Source: DASYQV01 sp036005125
GTDB taxonomy: Bacteria > Acidobacteriota > Vicinamibacteria > Vicinamibacterales > UBA2999
Assembly (NCBI GenBank): GCA_036005125.1
Contig: DASYQV010000080.1
Span: forward strand, 1 to 25,654
Length of the DNA stretch: 25,654 nucleotides
Direction of reading: 5' to 3'
Both the position numbers and the translations under genes were made by a program. Positions 1-7,229 of the stretch are shown in pieces (the first letter of the stretch is position 1; every line of letters begins with the position of its first letter). The notes under the pieces were generated by a model. It was not told where the DNA came from. It saw nothing but the letters and a program-made list of their open reading frames with translations, and did no database searches.

Positions 1-499
1 AGCGATCAAGGGCGTTCACGATCTCGCGCGAGCGGTCGCGGCGCTTGGCCGGTCGGCACCGATCCGCGTCGAGTTCCGCGGGCCGGTGAACCACATCGGC
101 GAGCTCGAAGTCGTCAACGAGCTGAAAGCGATTGTTGGCCCCGACGCGTGGGTTACGTTCGGGGACCCCATCGAATCAGAGCGGATCTTCGAGTACCTTC
201 GCGGCATCGATCTGCTCTGCTGTCCCTCGCGGACGCTCGAAGGCGGTCCGACTGTCGCGCTCGAAGCGATGGCGGTCGGCACACCCGTGATCGGGACGCG
301 GCAGGGCGCGCTCTCCGAAATGATCGAGGACGGTGCCAACGGGCGACTGGTGCCTCCGGCGGATTGGCGCGCGCTCGCGCGCGCGCTGCGGGAGGTTGCT
401 GCCAACGCCGCGGAAATCATCCCCCGCTGGCGTGCCGCGTTGCCGCCCATGCGCTCGATGGACGACGTGGTCGACGACTACCTCCGTCTGTATTCGTAG
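1..499 (+). CDS. Glycosyltransferase family 4, C-terminal part (5' truncated)
   Basis: The reading frame is open from base 2 to a TAG at 497-499, so the window shows only the last 165 codons or so of a longer gene. The visible part is the nucleotide-sugar-binding half of a GT-B glycosyltransferase: it opens with a KGVHDL segment typical of the inter-domain linker, then a DLLCCPS strand, and then the family's EX7E signature (EGGPTVALE) followed by AMAVGTPVIGT. Such enzymes move a sugar from a nucleotide donor to a lipid or glycan acceptor at the cytoplasmic face of the membrane. Two further glycosyltransferases follow, so this is probably part of a surface-polysaccharide or lipid-glycosylation cluster. 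The internal GTG at 86 is not the true start because the homology continues upstream of it. The TAG stop lies inside the GTAGGCC end of a repeat element. Donor and acceptor cannot be told. Confidence 0.9.
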   Translation, partial: AIKGVHDLARAVAALGRSAPIRVEFRGPVNHIGELEVVNELKAIVGPDAWVTFGDPIESERIFEYLRGIDLLCCPSRTLEGGPTVALEAMAVGTPVIGTRQGALSEMIEDGANGRLVPPADWRALARALREVAANAAEIIPRWRAALPPMRSMDDVVDDYLRLYS

Positions 500-595
500 G
501 CCGGGTCTTTAGCCCGTTATGCGGCCCGGAACGAGAATTTTGTTCGCGCTGTGCGACCGCATAACGGGCTAGGCGCGCGAAGCGCGCCAAAAGAT
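496..595 (+). repeat. Composite palindromic repeat, copy A (100 bp)
   Basis: This stretch is about 93 percent identical (7 differences by eye) to the reverse complement of 2658-2757. It starts with GTAGGCC and holds two hairpins. The outer one pairs AGCCCGTTATGCGG (511-524) with its exact complement at 557-570. The second is the perfect stem GGCGCGC-GAA-GCGCGCC at 572-588. It contains no coding capacity of its own. It supplies the stop codon of the upstream glycosyltransferase. It looks like a REP/MITE-class intergenic element and could also end transcription. Confidence 0.85.
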
Positions 596-598
596 ACT

Positions 599-669
599 GG
601 TCTCACCAGCCGAGGGGCTCTGCCTGGGATATCAAGGGGAAGGGGCAGAGCCCCTTGGCTGGTGAGACC
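599..669. repeat. 26-bp inverted repeat at the start of the GT2 gene
   Basis: The arm at 599-624 matches the reverse complement of the arm at 644-669 at 25 of 26 positions, with a 19-base loop. The single mismatch would be a G-U pair in RNA. The structure is far stronger than a chance hairpin and sits between the upstream repeat and the GT2 coding region. Its 3' arm contains the upstream TTG (655) that would otherwise be the longest start of the GT2 frame. It may act as a terminator or be a separate repeat element. No U-run follows it. Confidence 0.8.
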
Positions 670-699
670 CGCACGCCCACGTACGCAATAATTCCCCTC

Positions 700-1476
700 G
701 TGCCGGGAGTCTCGGTCACCATCATCACCCTCAACGAAGCCGACCACATCGCAGGCGCCATCGACAGCGCCTCGTGGGCCGACGAAGTGATCGTGGTCGA
801 TTCGGGCAGCAGTGATGGGACCCTCGACATTGCACGCGCGAAGGGCGCTTCCGTGAGCACGCGCGCGTGGACGGGGTACGTGGACCAGAAGAACCACGCC
901 GCGTCGCTCGCGTCGCACGATTGGGTGTTCTCGCTCGACGCTGACGAGCGCATCACCCCGGCGCTTGCGTCGGAGGTTCGTGCGTTGCTTCAGGTCGAGC
1001 CGCCGCATCGCGGGCATCGCGTGCCTCGGGTGACATTTCACCTCGGCCGGTGGGTGCGGACCACCGACTTCTATCCCGATTACCAGACTCGGCTGTACGA
1101 CCGGCGCGCGGGCCGATGGCAGGGCCGCTACGTCCACGAGTCGGTTCGCGTGGACGGCGAGCTCGGGCGGCTCCACAACGAGTTGCAGCACTATTCGTAT
1201 CGCAACCTGAGCGATCATCTCGACCGCATCAATCAATACACGACGCTCGCCGCGCGTCAGATGCACGAGTCGGGGCGGCGCGCCACGCCGGTCGACCTGC
1301 TGCTCCATCCGCCTGCGGCGTTTCTCCGAAACTACGTCCTCAGGCGCGGGTTCCTCGACGGGACGGCGGGGCTCACGCTGTCGCTCATGAACTCGTACAC
1401 GGTGCTGCTCAAATTCGCCAAGCTGTGGGAGCTTCAACAACGAGACAGGAGGAAGGAGGAAGGAGAAAGGAGGTAG
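700..1476 (+). CDS. Glycosyltransferase family 2 (WaaE/KdtX-like)
   Basis: The product is a 258-residue GT-A fold glycosyltransferase. The N-terminal strand VSVTIITLNE leads straight into the nucleotide-binding region. DSGSSDGT lies at about residues 34-41 and the metal-binding DXD motif (SLDADE) at about 79-83. The arrangement resembles the small WaaE/KdtX-like group that adds a sugar to lipopolysaccharide core or similar lipid-linked glycans in the cytoplasm. I chose GTG 700 because the TTG at 655 lies in the arm of a 26-bp hairpin and the family fold begins right after residue 3. No clear Shine-Dalgarno is visible. The last dozen residues (from about QQRDRRKEEG) are encoded by a polypurine repeat and look like an added tail. 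A second glycosyltransferase follows after 45 bases, so the two are probably cotranscribed. Confidence 0.85.
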   Translation: MPGVSVTIITLNEADHIAGAIDSASWADEVIVVDSGSSDGTLDIARAKGASVSTRAWTGYVDQKNHAASLASHDWVFSLDADERITPALASEVRALLQVEPPHRGHRVPRVTFHLGRWVRTTDFYPDYQTRLYDRRAGRWQGRYVHESVRVDGELGRLHNELQHYSYRNLSDHLDRINQYTTLAARQMHESGRRATPVDLLLHPPAAFLRNYVLRRGFLDGTAGLTLSLMNSYTVLLKFAKLWELQQRDRRKEEGERR

Positions 1477-1505
1477 AGCGCACTCTTCCTCCTTCCTCCT
1501 GTCTC
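1442..1505. repeat. Polypurine/polypyrimidine inverted repeat
   Basis: A 21-base purine-rich arm (1442-1462) is perfectly complementary to the pyrimidine-rich arm at 1485-1505, with a 22-base loop that contains the TAG stop of the GT2 gene. The left arm encodes the charged C-terminus of that protein. The right arm fills the space before the next gene, so the downstream ATG has no purine-rich ribosome binding site. In RNA this is a long stable hairpin at an intercistronic junction. Confidence 0.85.
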
Positions 1506-1521
1506 CTTCCTCCTTGGGCTG

Positions 1522-2616
1522 ATGGTTTCCCTTCACATCGACACGGCGCGCACATGGCGAGGCGGGCAAAGCCAGGTCTTCTACACCGTGACCGGCCTCC
1601 GCGCCCTGGGTCAGCGCGCGGTTCTCGTCGCGCATCCGGATGGCGAGCTGTATCGACGCATGGAGCAGGACGATGACCTGATTCCGCTCGCAGCACGCTC
1701 CGAGGTGGACCTGTCGTCGGCGTGGCGATTCTCGCGCATTCTCAAACGCATACGGCCGGATGTGGTGCAGGCGCACGATCCGCATGGCGTCGCCATGGTC
1801 GCGGCCGCGCTGTCAATGACTGCCCCATCACGCAGGCCGCTCTTTCTCGCGTCGCGACGTGTCGAGTTCCGCATCGCGCACAATTCGTTCTCGCGCTGGA
1901 AGTACGCGCAGGTGGATTGTTTCGTGGCCAACAGCGGGGCCGTTCGCGATCGCCTCGTGGCCGACGGCATTCCGTCCGCCAGGATCGCGATTGTCAACGA
2001 GGGCATCGACGTCGGGCGCATCGCCGCGCTGCCGGCCGCAGACATCCACGCGGCGCTCCACCTGCCTGCCGGGGCTCCGGTCGTCGGCAACGTCGCCGCG
2101 CTCGTGCCTCACAAGGGACACCGCCATCTCATTGACGCAGCCGCTCTCGTCGTCAGGGAAGTGCCCGACGCGCGGTTCGTCATCGTCGGCGATGGCGAGC
2201 TGCGTAGCGAGCTGGACAAGCACGTCCGGAACACGCACCTGCAGCGCCACGTCTTCCTCGCCGGCTTTCGCACCGACGTGCTCGAGCTCACGAAAGCATT
2301 CGACCTGTTTGCCATGAGCTCGGTCGAGGAAGGGATGTGCACGGCGCTGGTGGACGCGATGGCCGCCTCGACGGCCGCCGTCGCCACGCGCGCCGGCGGC
2401 ATCCCCGAAGTGCTGGTGGAGGGAGAGACCGGCTACCTGGTGGAACCGCGCGATCACCACGCGATGGCCGAGAGGCTCGTCGCGCTTCTCGAGAACGAAC
2501 CGCTCCGGACGCGCATGGGCCAGGCCGCGCTCGCCCGCGCGCGCGAACGTTTCACCGTCGAGCGCATGGTGCAGGGTACGGCCGATCTGTACGAGCGCTT
2601 GGCATGTTGCACGTAG
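1522..2616 (+). CDS. Glycosyltransferase family 4
   Basis: The product is a 364-residue GT-B glycosyltransferase of full family length. The N-terminal acceptor domain starts HIDTARTWRGGQSQV, which carries the GG loop after the first strand. The C-terminal domain carries VAALVPHKGH (about 192-200), the VGDGEL strand (about 222-227) and the EX7E region at 270-278. Here that region reads EGMCTALVD, so Asp replaces the second Glu. The segment AGGIPEVLVEGETG (291-304) follows. Such enzymes transfer a sugar from a nucleotide or phospho-polyprenol donor in the cytoplasm. It follows the GT2 gene and probably acts in the same glycan pathway. No Shine-Dalgarno is visible, as the upstream bases are pyrimidine-rich. 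The TAG stop is part of the first ACGTAG of a downstream repeat cluster. Confidence 0.9.
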   Translation: MVSLHIDTARTWRGGQSQVFYTVTGLRALGQRAVLVAHPDGELYRRMEQDDDLIPLAARSEVDLSSAWRFSRILKRIRPDVVQAHDPHGVAMVAAALSMTAPSRRPLFLASRRVEFRIAHNSFSRWKYAQVDCFVANSGAVRDRLVADGIPSARIAIVNEGIDVGRIAALPAADIHAALHLPAGAPVVGNVAALVPHKGHRHLIDAAALVVREVPDARFVIVGDGELRSELDKHVRNTHLQRHVFLAGFRTDVLELTKAFDLFAMSSVEEGMCTALVDAMAASTAAVATRAGGIPEVLVEGETGYLVEPRDHHAMAERLVALLENEPLRTRMGQAALARARERFTVERMVQGTADLYERLACCT

Positions 2617-2657
2617 GCCGCATCGGGTTGTACGTAGGCCGCATCTTTAGATGCGGC
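2611..2657 (+). repeat. ACGTAGGCCGCATC repeats with a 20-bp palindrome
   Basis: ACGTAGGCCGCAT occurs at 2611-2623 and again at 2632-2644. The second copy runs into the palindrome GCCGCATCTTTAGATGCGGC at 2638-2657 (9-bp arms, TT loop). The first copy provides the stop codon of the GT4 gene. The same unit recurs at 7258-7306, 10961-10985 and 11013-11041. It lies between convergent genes, directly next to composite repeat copy B, and could end transcription in both directions. Confidence 0.85.
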
Positions 2658-2757
2658 ATCTTTTGGCGCGCTTCGCGCGCCTAGCCCGTTATGCGGTCGC
2701 ACAACGAGTACAAAATTCGCGTTTCGGGCCCCATAACGGGCTAAAGACCGGGCCTAC
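2658..2757 (-). repeat. Composite palindromic repeat, copy B (inverted copy of A)
   Basis: Read on the minus strand this is the same 100-bp element as at 496-595, starting with GTAGGCC and ending with the GGCGCGC-GAA-GCGCGCC hairpin and AAAAGAT. One arm of the long internal hairpin has a single mismatch here. Its GTAGGCC end provides the TAG stop (2754-2756, minus strand) of the DUF2400 gene. Together A and B flank the GT2-GT4 pair as inverted repeats. Confidence 0.85.
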
Positions 2758-3650
2758 GTACGTCGAGGCGGACGCGGGTGGCACGCACCCCGGAGCGGGC
2801 ACTGGGAGTCCTTCTGGGCGCGGCTGAACCCGCAGGCGTTCATCATGCCCACGTGGCAGAGCGAGAAGTCGTAGCGCACGGGGTCGCGCGGATCGATCGC
2901 GCGCAGCGAGGCCGTGATGTCGGCCGCCATCTTCCATCCGGGGCTCACGTACTGCGTGAGCCGCAGGCAGCGGCCGACGCGGATGACGTGCGTGTCGAGC
3001 GGTACGATCAGCCGGGACGGCGACACCCCGGTCCAGACGCCGAGATCGATGGCGTCGGTGCGGACCATCCAGCGCAGGAACAGGTTCAGGCGCTTGCAGG
3101 CGCTGCCCGCCGACGGCCTCGGGAAAAAGTAGCAGACGCCGGGCCGGCGCGGCACGCGGCCGTACGCGGCGCGAAGATCCGTCTCCATTGCGCGGCGGGA
3201 GAACGACTCCAGCCCCGGGCCGACGTCCTCGGCGGATGAATCGTCGCCTTCCGCGAAAAACCGTTCGATTGAGCCCGACTCCTTCAGCATCCGCTGGAGG
3301 ACGAGCAGCAGCGCCACGAGGTCCCGGCCGCGAATCCATCGATGCACGAGCGGACGCAGCCGCTCCGCGTGCCGCCCGGGATCGAATTCCCGTACGTATC
3401 CTGCAGGCGCCGGACCCATCACGGCCAGCAGCGCCTCGATCGACTGCAGCACGCTTGCCACGCGGCCGAACGCGAGCGACGCGGCGCAGAAGCCGGCAAC
3501 CTCGCGGTCCTCGCGCGACGTGAACCGGCGGACGACGTGAATGGGATCGGTCGCGGAGTCGACGTGGTCGAACGTCCGGTACAGATCCTCGAGCGGCCCC
3601 TCGAGAGATCGCCGAAGGCCATCATCGCGACGAATAAGGCAGGTTTTCAC
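2754..3650 (-). CDS. DUF2400 / TIGR02757 family protein
   Basis: The product has 298 residues, close to full family length. The TIGR02757 family is widespread and has no settled function. Recognisable parts are the N-terminal YRTFDHVDSATDPIHVVRRF, then a helical middle, then RLIVPLDTHVIRVGR (213-227), which resembles the helix-hairpin-helix region of DNA-glycosylase-like folds. Four cysteines close the protein (C265, C273, C284, C290; spacing CX7CX10CX5C). This recalls, but does not match, the endonuclease III iron-sulfur loop. A repair-like or nucleic-acid-binding role is conceivable but not shown. The GTG start at 3650 has no clear Shine-Dalgarno. It lies 27 bases after pyrE and is probably the last gene of the pyr operon. 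The stop codon comes from repeat copy B. Confidence 0.8.
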   Translation of the reverse strand: MKTCLIRRDDGLRRSLEGPLEDLYRTFDHVDSATDPIHVVRRFTSREDREVAGFCAASLAFGRVASVLQSIEALLAVMGPAPAGYVREFDPGRHAERLRPLVHRWIRGRDLVALLLVLQRMLKESGSIERFFAEGDDSSAEDVGPGLESFSRRAMETDLRAAYGRVPRRPGVCYFFPRPSAGSACKRLNLFLRWMVRTDAIDLGVWTGVSPSRLIVPLDTHVIRVGRCLRLTQYVSPGWKMAADITASLRAIDPRDPVRYDFSLCHVGMMNACGFSRAQKDSQCPLRGACHPRPPRRT

Positions 3651-3677
3651 GATGGCCAGAGGCGAAGCGTCGCTGCC

Positions 3678-4307
3678 TCAGAACGAGGTGACGGGGACTC
3701 CCGATTGGCACAGGGGACATGCATTGGCCGGGTAGTTCTCCGGCGCGCGATACTCCGCCAGCGCGAAATTGGGAACGCCGGCATCCACGACCGCCTCGAG
3801 GCGGTCGTAGATTTCGGCCGTGGCGAGCACCGTGCCTCCCGCCTCGGCCACGACTCGGGCACATCGCGCGAGCGTCTGGCCCGTATTGCGCACGTCATCG
3901 ACGAGCAGGATGCGTTTGCCCGCGATCTCCTGTCGGTAGAAGCGACTGAGCTGATGCCCACGGTCCCCCGCTACGGTGAACGGGGCGAAGCTGGTTGGTG
4001 GACGGCGCAAATCGCGCCGGCTGTCGAGGAGTCCCGCCATCGTGTGCGCCAGGAGCGCGCCGCCGGTGACCGGCCCGGCCACGACGTCGACCGACTCGAC
4101 GAGCGCGCTGGGCAGCACGTCCAGCAGGTCCTGGGCGAAGCGCCAGATGATCGACGGGTAGCGCAGCAACTGATGCGGGTTCAGGTAGACCCGCCCGTGC
4201 CAGTCGTTGCCGAAATCGAAGTGCCCGTTGAGCATGAGCACTTGGTGGTGCTGCAGGTCCTTGAGCGCCTTCTCACGGATTTCGTCCCGACGCGTGTGCG
4301 TGTGCAT
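3678..4307 (-). CDS. pyrE: Orotate phosphoribosyltransferase (Thermus-type)
   Basis: PyrE makes orotidine 5'-phosphate from orotate and PRPP in the cytoplasm, the fifth step of UMP synthesis. The 209-residue product has the PRPP-binding motif RILLVDDVRNTGQT (132-145) and an upstream VVAGPVTGGALLA loop (75-86). It ends in an ACPLCQSGVP segment (C197, C200), a cysteine-containing tail I associate with the Thermus-type PyrE family. The start is set by a one-base overlap with the pyrC stop (TGATG at 4309-4305). The much longer open frame upstream lies over pyrC and is not real. The only doubt is assignment among type I phosphoribosyltransferases, which the neighbouring pyr genes largely settle. 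Confidence 0.85.
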   Translation of the reverse strand: MHTHTRRDEIREKALKDLQHHQVLMLNGHFDFGNDWHGRVYLNPHQLLRYPSIIWRFAQDLLDVLPSALVESVDVVAGPVTGGALLAHTMAGLLDSRRDLRRPPTSFAPFTVAGDRGHQLSRFYRQEIAGKRILLVDDVRNTGQTLARCARVVAEAGGTVLATAEIYDRLEAVVDAGVPNFALAEYRAPENYPANACPLCQSGVPVTSF

Positions 4308-5614
4308 CACATTCGCAACCCTGTCCTGTCGTTGACGAACAAGGGACGGCCGCCGACGATTGTCGCCGCCACGCCACCCCGCAACTCCCACCCATCGAAC
4401 GGCGTGTTCTTCGACCGCGACCGGAACGCCCGCGCGTCGACCCGAACGCGCAGGTCGGGAGCCACGATTGTGATATCGGCGGGGCTCCCCGGCGCCAACG
4501 TGCCGCCAGGCACGCGAAGTATCCGTGCGGGGTTCACCGACAGCAATTCCACCAGGCGCGAGAGACGGATGACGCCCGGGTGGACGAGGCGGTCGAAGAC
4601 CAGCGGTACAGCGGTCTCGAGCCCGACGATACCGAAGGGCGCGCGATCGAACTCCACCTTCTTCTCGTCGTAGTGGTGCGGTGCGTGATCGGTGGCGATG
4701 ACGTCGATGCTGCCGTCGCGAAGGCCCTCGATCATCGCGTCGCGGTCCTCGATCTCGCGCAGCGGCGGATTCATCTTGACGTTGGTGTCGTACGCAATGG
4801 GCGACGCGAGCGCCTCGTCCGTCAGCGTGAAATGATGCGGCGTCACCTCGCACGTCACGCGTGTCGCCGCCTCCTTGCCCTTGCGAACGGCGCGCAGCGA
4901 CGCGCGCGCGCTCATGTGCGCGATGTGGACCGGCGCGCTGGTCGCCTCCGACAGAAGCACGTCGCGCTCGACCATGATGGCCTCGGCCGCGCCGGGAATG
5001 CCGCGCAGGCCCAGCGCGGCCGCCTGATAACCTTCGTGCGCGACGCCGTCCCCTTTGAGCGACGGATCCTCGCAGTGATCGATGATCGCCATACCGAACA
5101 TCGACGCATATTCGAGCGCCCGCCGCATCAGCAGCGCCGTCGCCACCGGACGTCCGTCATCGGAGAGGGCGACGCAACCGGCCCCCTTCAGCTCCGCGAT
5201 GTCGGCAAGCAGCTCGCCGCGTGAACCGCGCGAGACGGCGCCAATCGGATACACGCGCGCCAGCCCCGCTTCCTTCGCTTTCTTCAGGATGTACGACGTC
5301 ACGTTCGCGTCGTCGTTGATCGGATCGGTGTTCGGCATGCAGGCCACGGCCGTAAAGCCGCCGGCCACGGCCGCACTCGTTCCGGTGGCAACCGTTTCCT
5401 TGTGCTCCTGCCCTGGCTCGCGCAGGTGCACGTGCATGTCGATGAACCCCGGACAGACGACAAGCCCACTCGGAATCTCGACGACGTCGGCGCCGTCGAC
5501 CGGCAGATCGCGCGCGACACGGTCGATCCGATCGCCGTCGATCAGCACGTCGAATGCGCCGTCGATGCCGCCGGCGGGATCGACGACGCGCCCGCCCTTA
5601 AGCAGCTTCTTCAT
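4307..5614 (-). CDS. pyrC: Dihydroorotase, class I
   Basis: Dihydroorotase closes N-carbamoyl-aspartate to dihydroorotate, the third pathway step. The 435-residue amidohydrolase has the metal-binding HVH (61-63) in FIDMHVHLREPG, the MPNTDP substrate loop (93-98), SDDG (151-154) with the aspartate expected to bridge the metals, IIDHCEDP (177-184), HIAHMS with two histidines (230, 233), and the catalytic TDHAPH (308-313). All key residues are present, so it should be active rather than a pseudo-dihydroorotase. Its start overlaps the end of pyrB by 17 bases and its stop touches the pyrE start, as expected for translational coupling. Enzymes of this class often assemble with aspartate carbamoyltransferase, so coupling to pyrB fits; an actual complex here is inference. 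Confidence 0.95.
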   Translation of the reverse strand: MKKLLKGGRVVDPAGGIDGAFDVLIDGDRIDRVARDLPVDGADVVEIPSGLVVCPGFIDMHVHLREPGQEHKETVATGTSAAVAGGFTAVACMPNTDPINDDANVTSYILKKAKEAGLARVYPIGAVSRGSRGELLADIAELKGAGCVALSDDGRPVATALLMRRALEYASMFGMAIIDHCEDPSLKGDGVAHEGYQAAALGLRGIPGAAEAIMVERDVLLSEATSAPVHIAHMSARASLRAVRKGKEAATRVTCEVTPHHFTLTDEALASPIAYDTNVKMNPPLREIEDRDAMIEGLRDGSIDVIATDHAPHHYDEKKVEFDRAPFGIVGLETAVPLVFDRLVHPGVIRLSRLVELLSVNPARILRVPGGTLAPGSPADITIVAPDLRVRVDARAFRSRSKNTPFDGWELRGGVAATIVGGRPLFVNDRTGLRM

Positions 5615-6584
5615 GCTCGGCTCCGCCGGCCAGCAGGTAGAGGACGGCCATCCGGACGGCCACGCCGTTGGCGACCTGATCGAGAATCACGGAGAACGGA
5701 CCGTCCGCGACTTCCGACGCAATCTCCACCCCTCGATTCATCGGGCCCGGGTGCATGATGATCGTGTCCGGCCGCGCGCGCCGCACGCGCTCCTCCGTCA
5801 TCCCGAAGACATTGAAATACTCGCGCAGGGAGGGAAAGAAAGCGCCCTGCATCCGTTCGAGCTGAATGCGCAGCAGCATGATGACGTCCGCATCCTCGAC
5901 GGCCTCCTCGACCACGCTCGTCGCCCGCACGCCGAAGCGTGTGATATCGGTCGGGATGAGCGTGGGCGGACCGCAGACCCAGACGTCGGCGTGAAGCTTG
6001 GTCAGCAGGTGGATGTTCGACCGCAGCACGCGGCTGTGCAGGAGATCCCCGACGATGGCGACCTTCAGGCCGGCGATCCGCTTCTTGCGCTCGCGAATCG
6101 TGAACGCATCGAGAAGAGCCTGCGTCGGGTGCTCGTGCGTCCCGTCGCCGGCGTTGACGATGGCCGATCGGCAGATGCGCGACAGAAGGTGGCAGGCACC
6201 CGACGATGAGTGCCGCAACACGATCATGTCAGGGTGCATCGCCTCGAGGTTGAGCGCCGTGTCGGCCAGCGTCTCGCCCTTGACGACGCTGGACGAGGCG
6301 ATGGCGATGTTGAGCGAATCGGCGCTCAGCCGTTTCTCGGCAATCTCGAACGACGTGCGCGTCCGCGTGCTCGGCTCGAAAAACAGGTTGACGACCGTCT
6401 TTCCTCGCAGCGCGGGAACCTTCTTGATCGGCCGCGATCCAATCTCCTTCATCGCTTCAGCCGTCTGAAGGATCAGCACGATCTCTTCCGGCGAGAGCTC
6501 CGCGATGCCGAGGAGATCCTTCCGGCGCAGGGCGGTGAGGGGAGGCGCCTGTGGCGCGGCGGTCCCGGTGCGCTGGGCGGTCAT
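5598..6584 (-). CDS. pyrB: Aspartate carbamoyltransferase, catalytic chain
   Basis: PyrB joins carbamoyl phosphate and aspartate, the committed step of pyrimidine synthesis. The 328-residue protein carries the carbamoyl-phosphate loop STRTRTS (72-78), KGET (102-105) with the active-site lysine, HPTQALLD (152-159) and a VGDLLHSRVLRSN segment. The HPGPMNRG segment near the C-terminus binds aspartate. Its N-terminus has about 15 extra Pro/Ala-rich residues before the first conserved helix. The ATG overlaps the pyrR stop by four bases. No regulatory chain (pyrI) is present in the window, so control is expected at the RNA level through PyrR, consistent with the leader upstream. Confidence 0.95.
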   Translation of the reverse strand: MTAQRTGTAAPQAPPLTALRRKDLLGIAELSPEEIVLILQTAEAMKEIGSRPIKKVPALRGKTVVNLFFEPSTRTRTSFEIAEKRLSADSLNIAIASSSVVKGETLADTALNLEAMHPDMIVLRHSSSGACHLLSRICRSAIVNAGDGTHEHPTQALLDAFTIRERKKRIAGLKVAIVGDLLHSRVLRSNIHLLTKLHADVWVCGPPTLIPTDITRFGVRATSVVEEAVEDADVIMLLRIQLERMQGAFFPSLREYFNVFGMTEERVRRARPDTIIMHPGPMNRGVEIASEVADGPFSVILDQVANGVAVRMAVLYLLAGGAEHEEAA

Positions 6585-7123
6585 GGCTGGCCCTCCTGCT
6601 GGACGACCACTTCGTCGTGGCCGTCGGTTTCCTGCAGACGCACCTGCACGCTCTCGCTTGGCGATGTTGGCAGGTTCTTGCCCACGTAGTCGGCCTTGAT
6701 CGGCAGCTCGCGATGGCCGCGGTCGACCAGGACGATGAGCTGAATGGCACGCGGCCTGCCGAAGTCGATGAGCGCGTCGAGCGCGGCGCGCACGGTCCGT
6801 CCCGTGTACAGGACGTCGTCAACCAGCAGGATCTTGCGATCGTCGATGGAGAACGGGATTTCGGTGCGGCGGACGAGCGGCTGCGGCCCCACCGCGTGGC
6901 GCATCAGGTCATCGCGGTAGAGCGTGATGTCGAGCGCGCCGGTGGGCACGTCTTCCCGGGTGATCTCGACGAGACTTTTCGCCAGCCGTCGCGCGAGGTG
7001 CACGCCGCGCGTGCGGATCCCGACGAGCGCGAGAGCGTCAACGCCTTTGTTCCGTTCGAGGATCTCGTGAGCGATGCGTGTGAGGGTTCGTCCAATGCGG
7101 TCCGCATCCATGACTACCGGCAT
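6581..7123 (-). CDS. pyrR: PyrR: pyr operon RNA-binding attenuator / uracil phosphoribosyltransferase
   Basis: PyrR binds a specific hairpin in pyr mRNA when UMP or UTP is high and so favours termination; many members also convert uracil and PRPP to UMP. The 180-residue product matches the usual family length of about 180. It has the PRPP motif ILLVDDVLYTGRT (98-110), VGIRTRG (34-40) and the family hallmark DRGHRELPI (134-142). I chose ATG 7123 because AGAGG lies five bases upstream and it gives the normal length. A longer frame to GTG 7189 would run through the terminator hairpin of the leader. It is the first gene of a tightly overlapping pyrR-pyrB-pyrC-pyrE set. The leader just upstream carries a hairpin resembling known PyrR targets. 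Confidence 0.95.
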   Translation of the reverse strand: MPVVMDADRIGRTLTRIAHEILERNKGVDALALVGIRTRGVHLARRLAKSLVEITREDVPTGALDITLYRDDLMRHAVGPQPLVRRTEIPFSIDDRKILLVDDVLYTGRTVRAALDALIDFGRPRAIQLIVLVDRGHRELPIKADYVGKNLPTSPSESVQVRLQETDGHDEVVVQQEGQP

Positions 7124-7140
7124 GCGGGCCTCTGCGTGGC

Positions 7141-7169
7141 AGGAAGAAGGAACGCCGTTAAGGCGTTCC
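7141..7169 (-). terminator. Attenuator terminator in the pyrR leader
   Basis: On the minus strand GGAACGCC (7169-7162) pairs perfectly with GGCGTTCC (7156-7149) across the loop TTAAC, followed by a T-rich tail TTCTTCCT (7148-7141). This is an intrinsic-terminator layout, 18 bases before the pyrR start codon. The tail is interrupted by C residues, so efficiency may be modest. Its 5' arm can instead pair with the upstream PyrR-binding hairpin. Confidence 0.7.
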
Positions 7170-7189
7170 GGTAGACAATCATCGAGCAC

Positions 7190-7221
7190 CTCTTTGCGGT
7201 CTCTCGGACCGCGTTAAAGAG
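7190..7221 (-). promoter_or_regulatory. Putative PyrR-binding hairpin (anti-antiterminator)
   Basis: On the minus strand a lower stem CTCTTT (7221-7216) / AAAGAG (7195-7190) is followed by a three-base 5' bulge (AAC). Next comes an upper stem GCGGTC (7212-7207) / GACCGC (7201-7196) and the loop CGAGA. Established PyrR sites have the same plan: a purine-rich 5' bulge, an upper stem, and a loop within the consensus ARUCCNGNGAGGYU. Here the core reads GGUCCGAGAGACC, which fits if one loop base is missing. An antiterminator is also possible, since 7212-7199 can pair with 7176-7163 (11 pairs with a small internal mismatch). That pairing would exclude both this hairpin and the terminator. Confidence 0.7.
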
Positions 7222-7229
7222 TTTCGAAG

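Noticed and set aside
517..1785. Long minus-strand open frame opposite the GT2 gene
   Set aside because: It lies antisense to two clear glycosyltransferases, is Arg/Pro-rich and shows no family motif.
3342..4673. 443-codon plus-strand frame
   Set aside because: It runs antisense to DUF2400, pyrE and pyrC, all of which have strong motifs.
4308..4853. N-terminal extension of pyrE to 391 codons
   Set aside because: The extra part overlaps pyrC out of frame and is low complexity; the ATG overlapping the pyrC stop gives the normal length.
7124..7189. Upstream GTG start of pyrR
   Set aside because: It would translate through the attenuator terminator and exceed the family length; ATG 7123 has a ribosome binding site.
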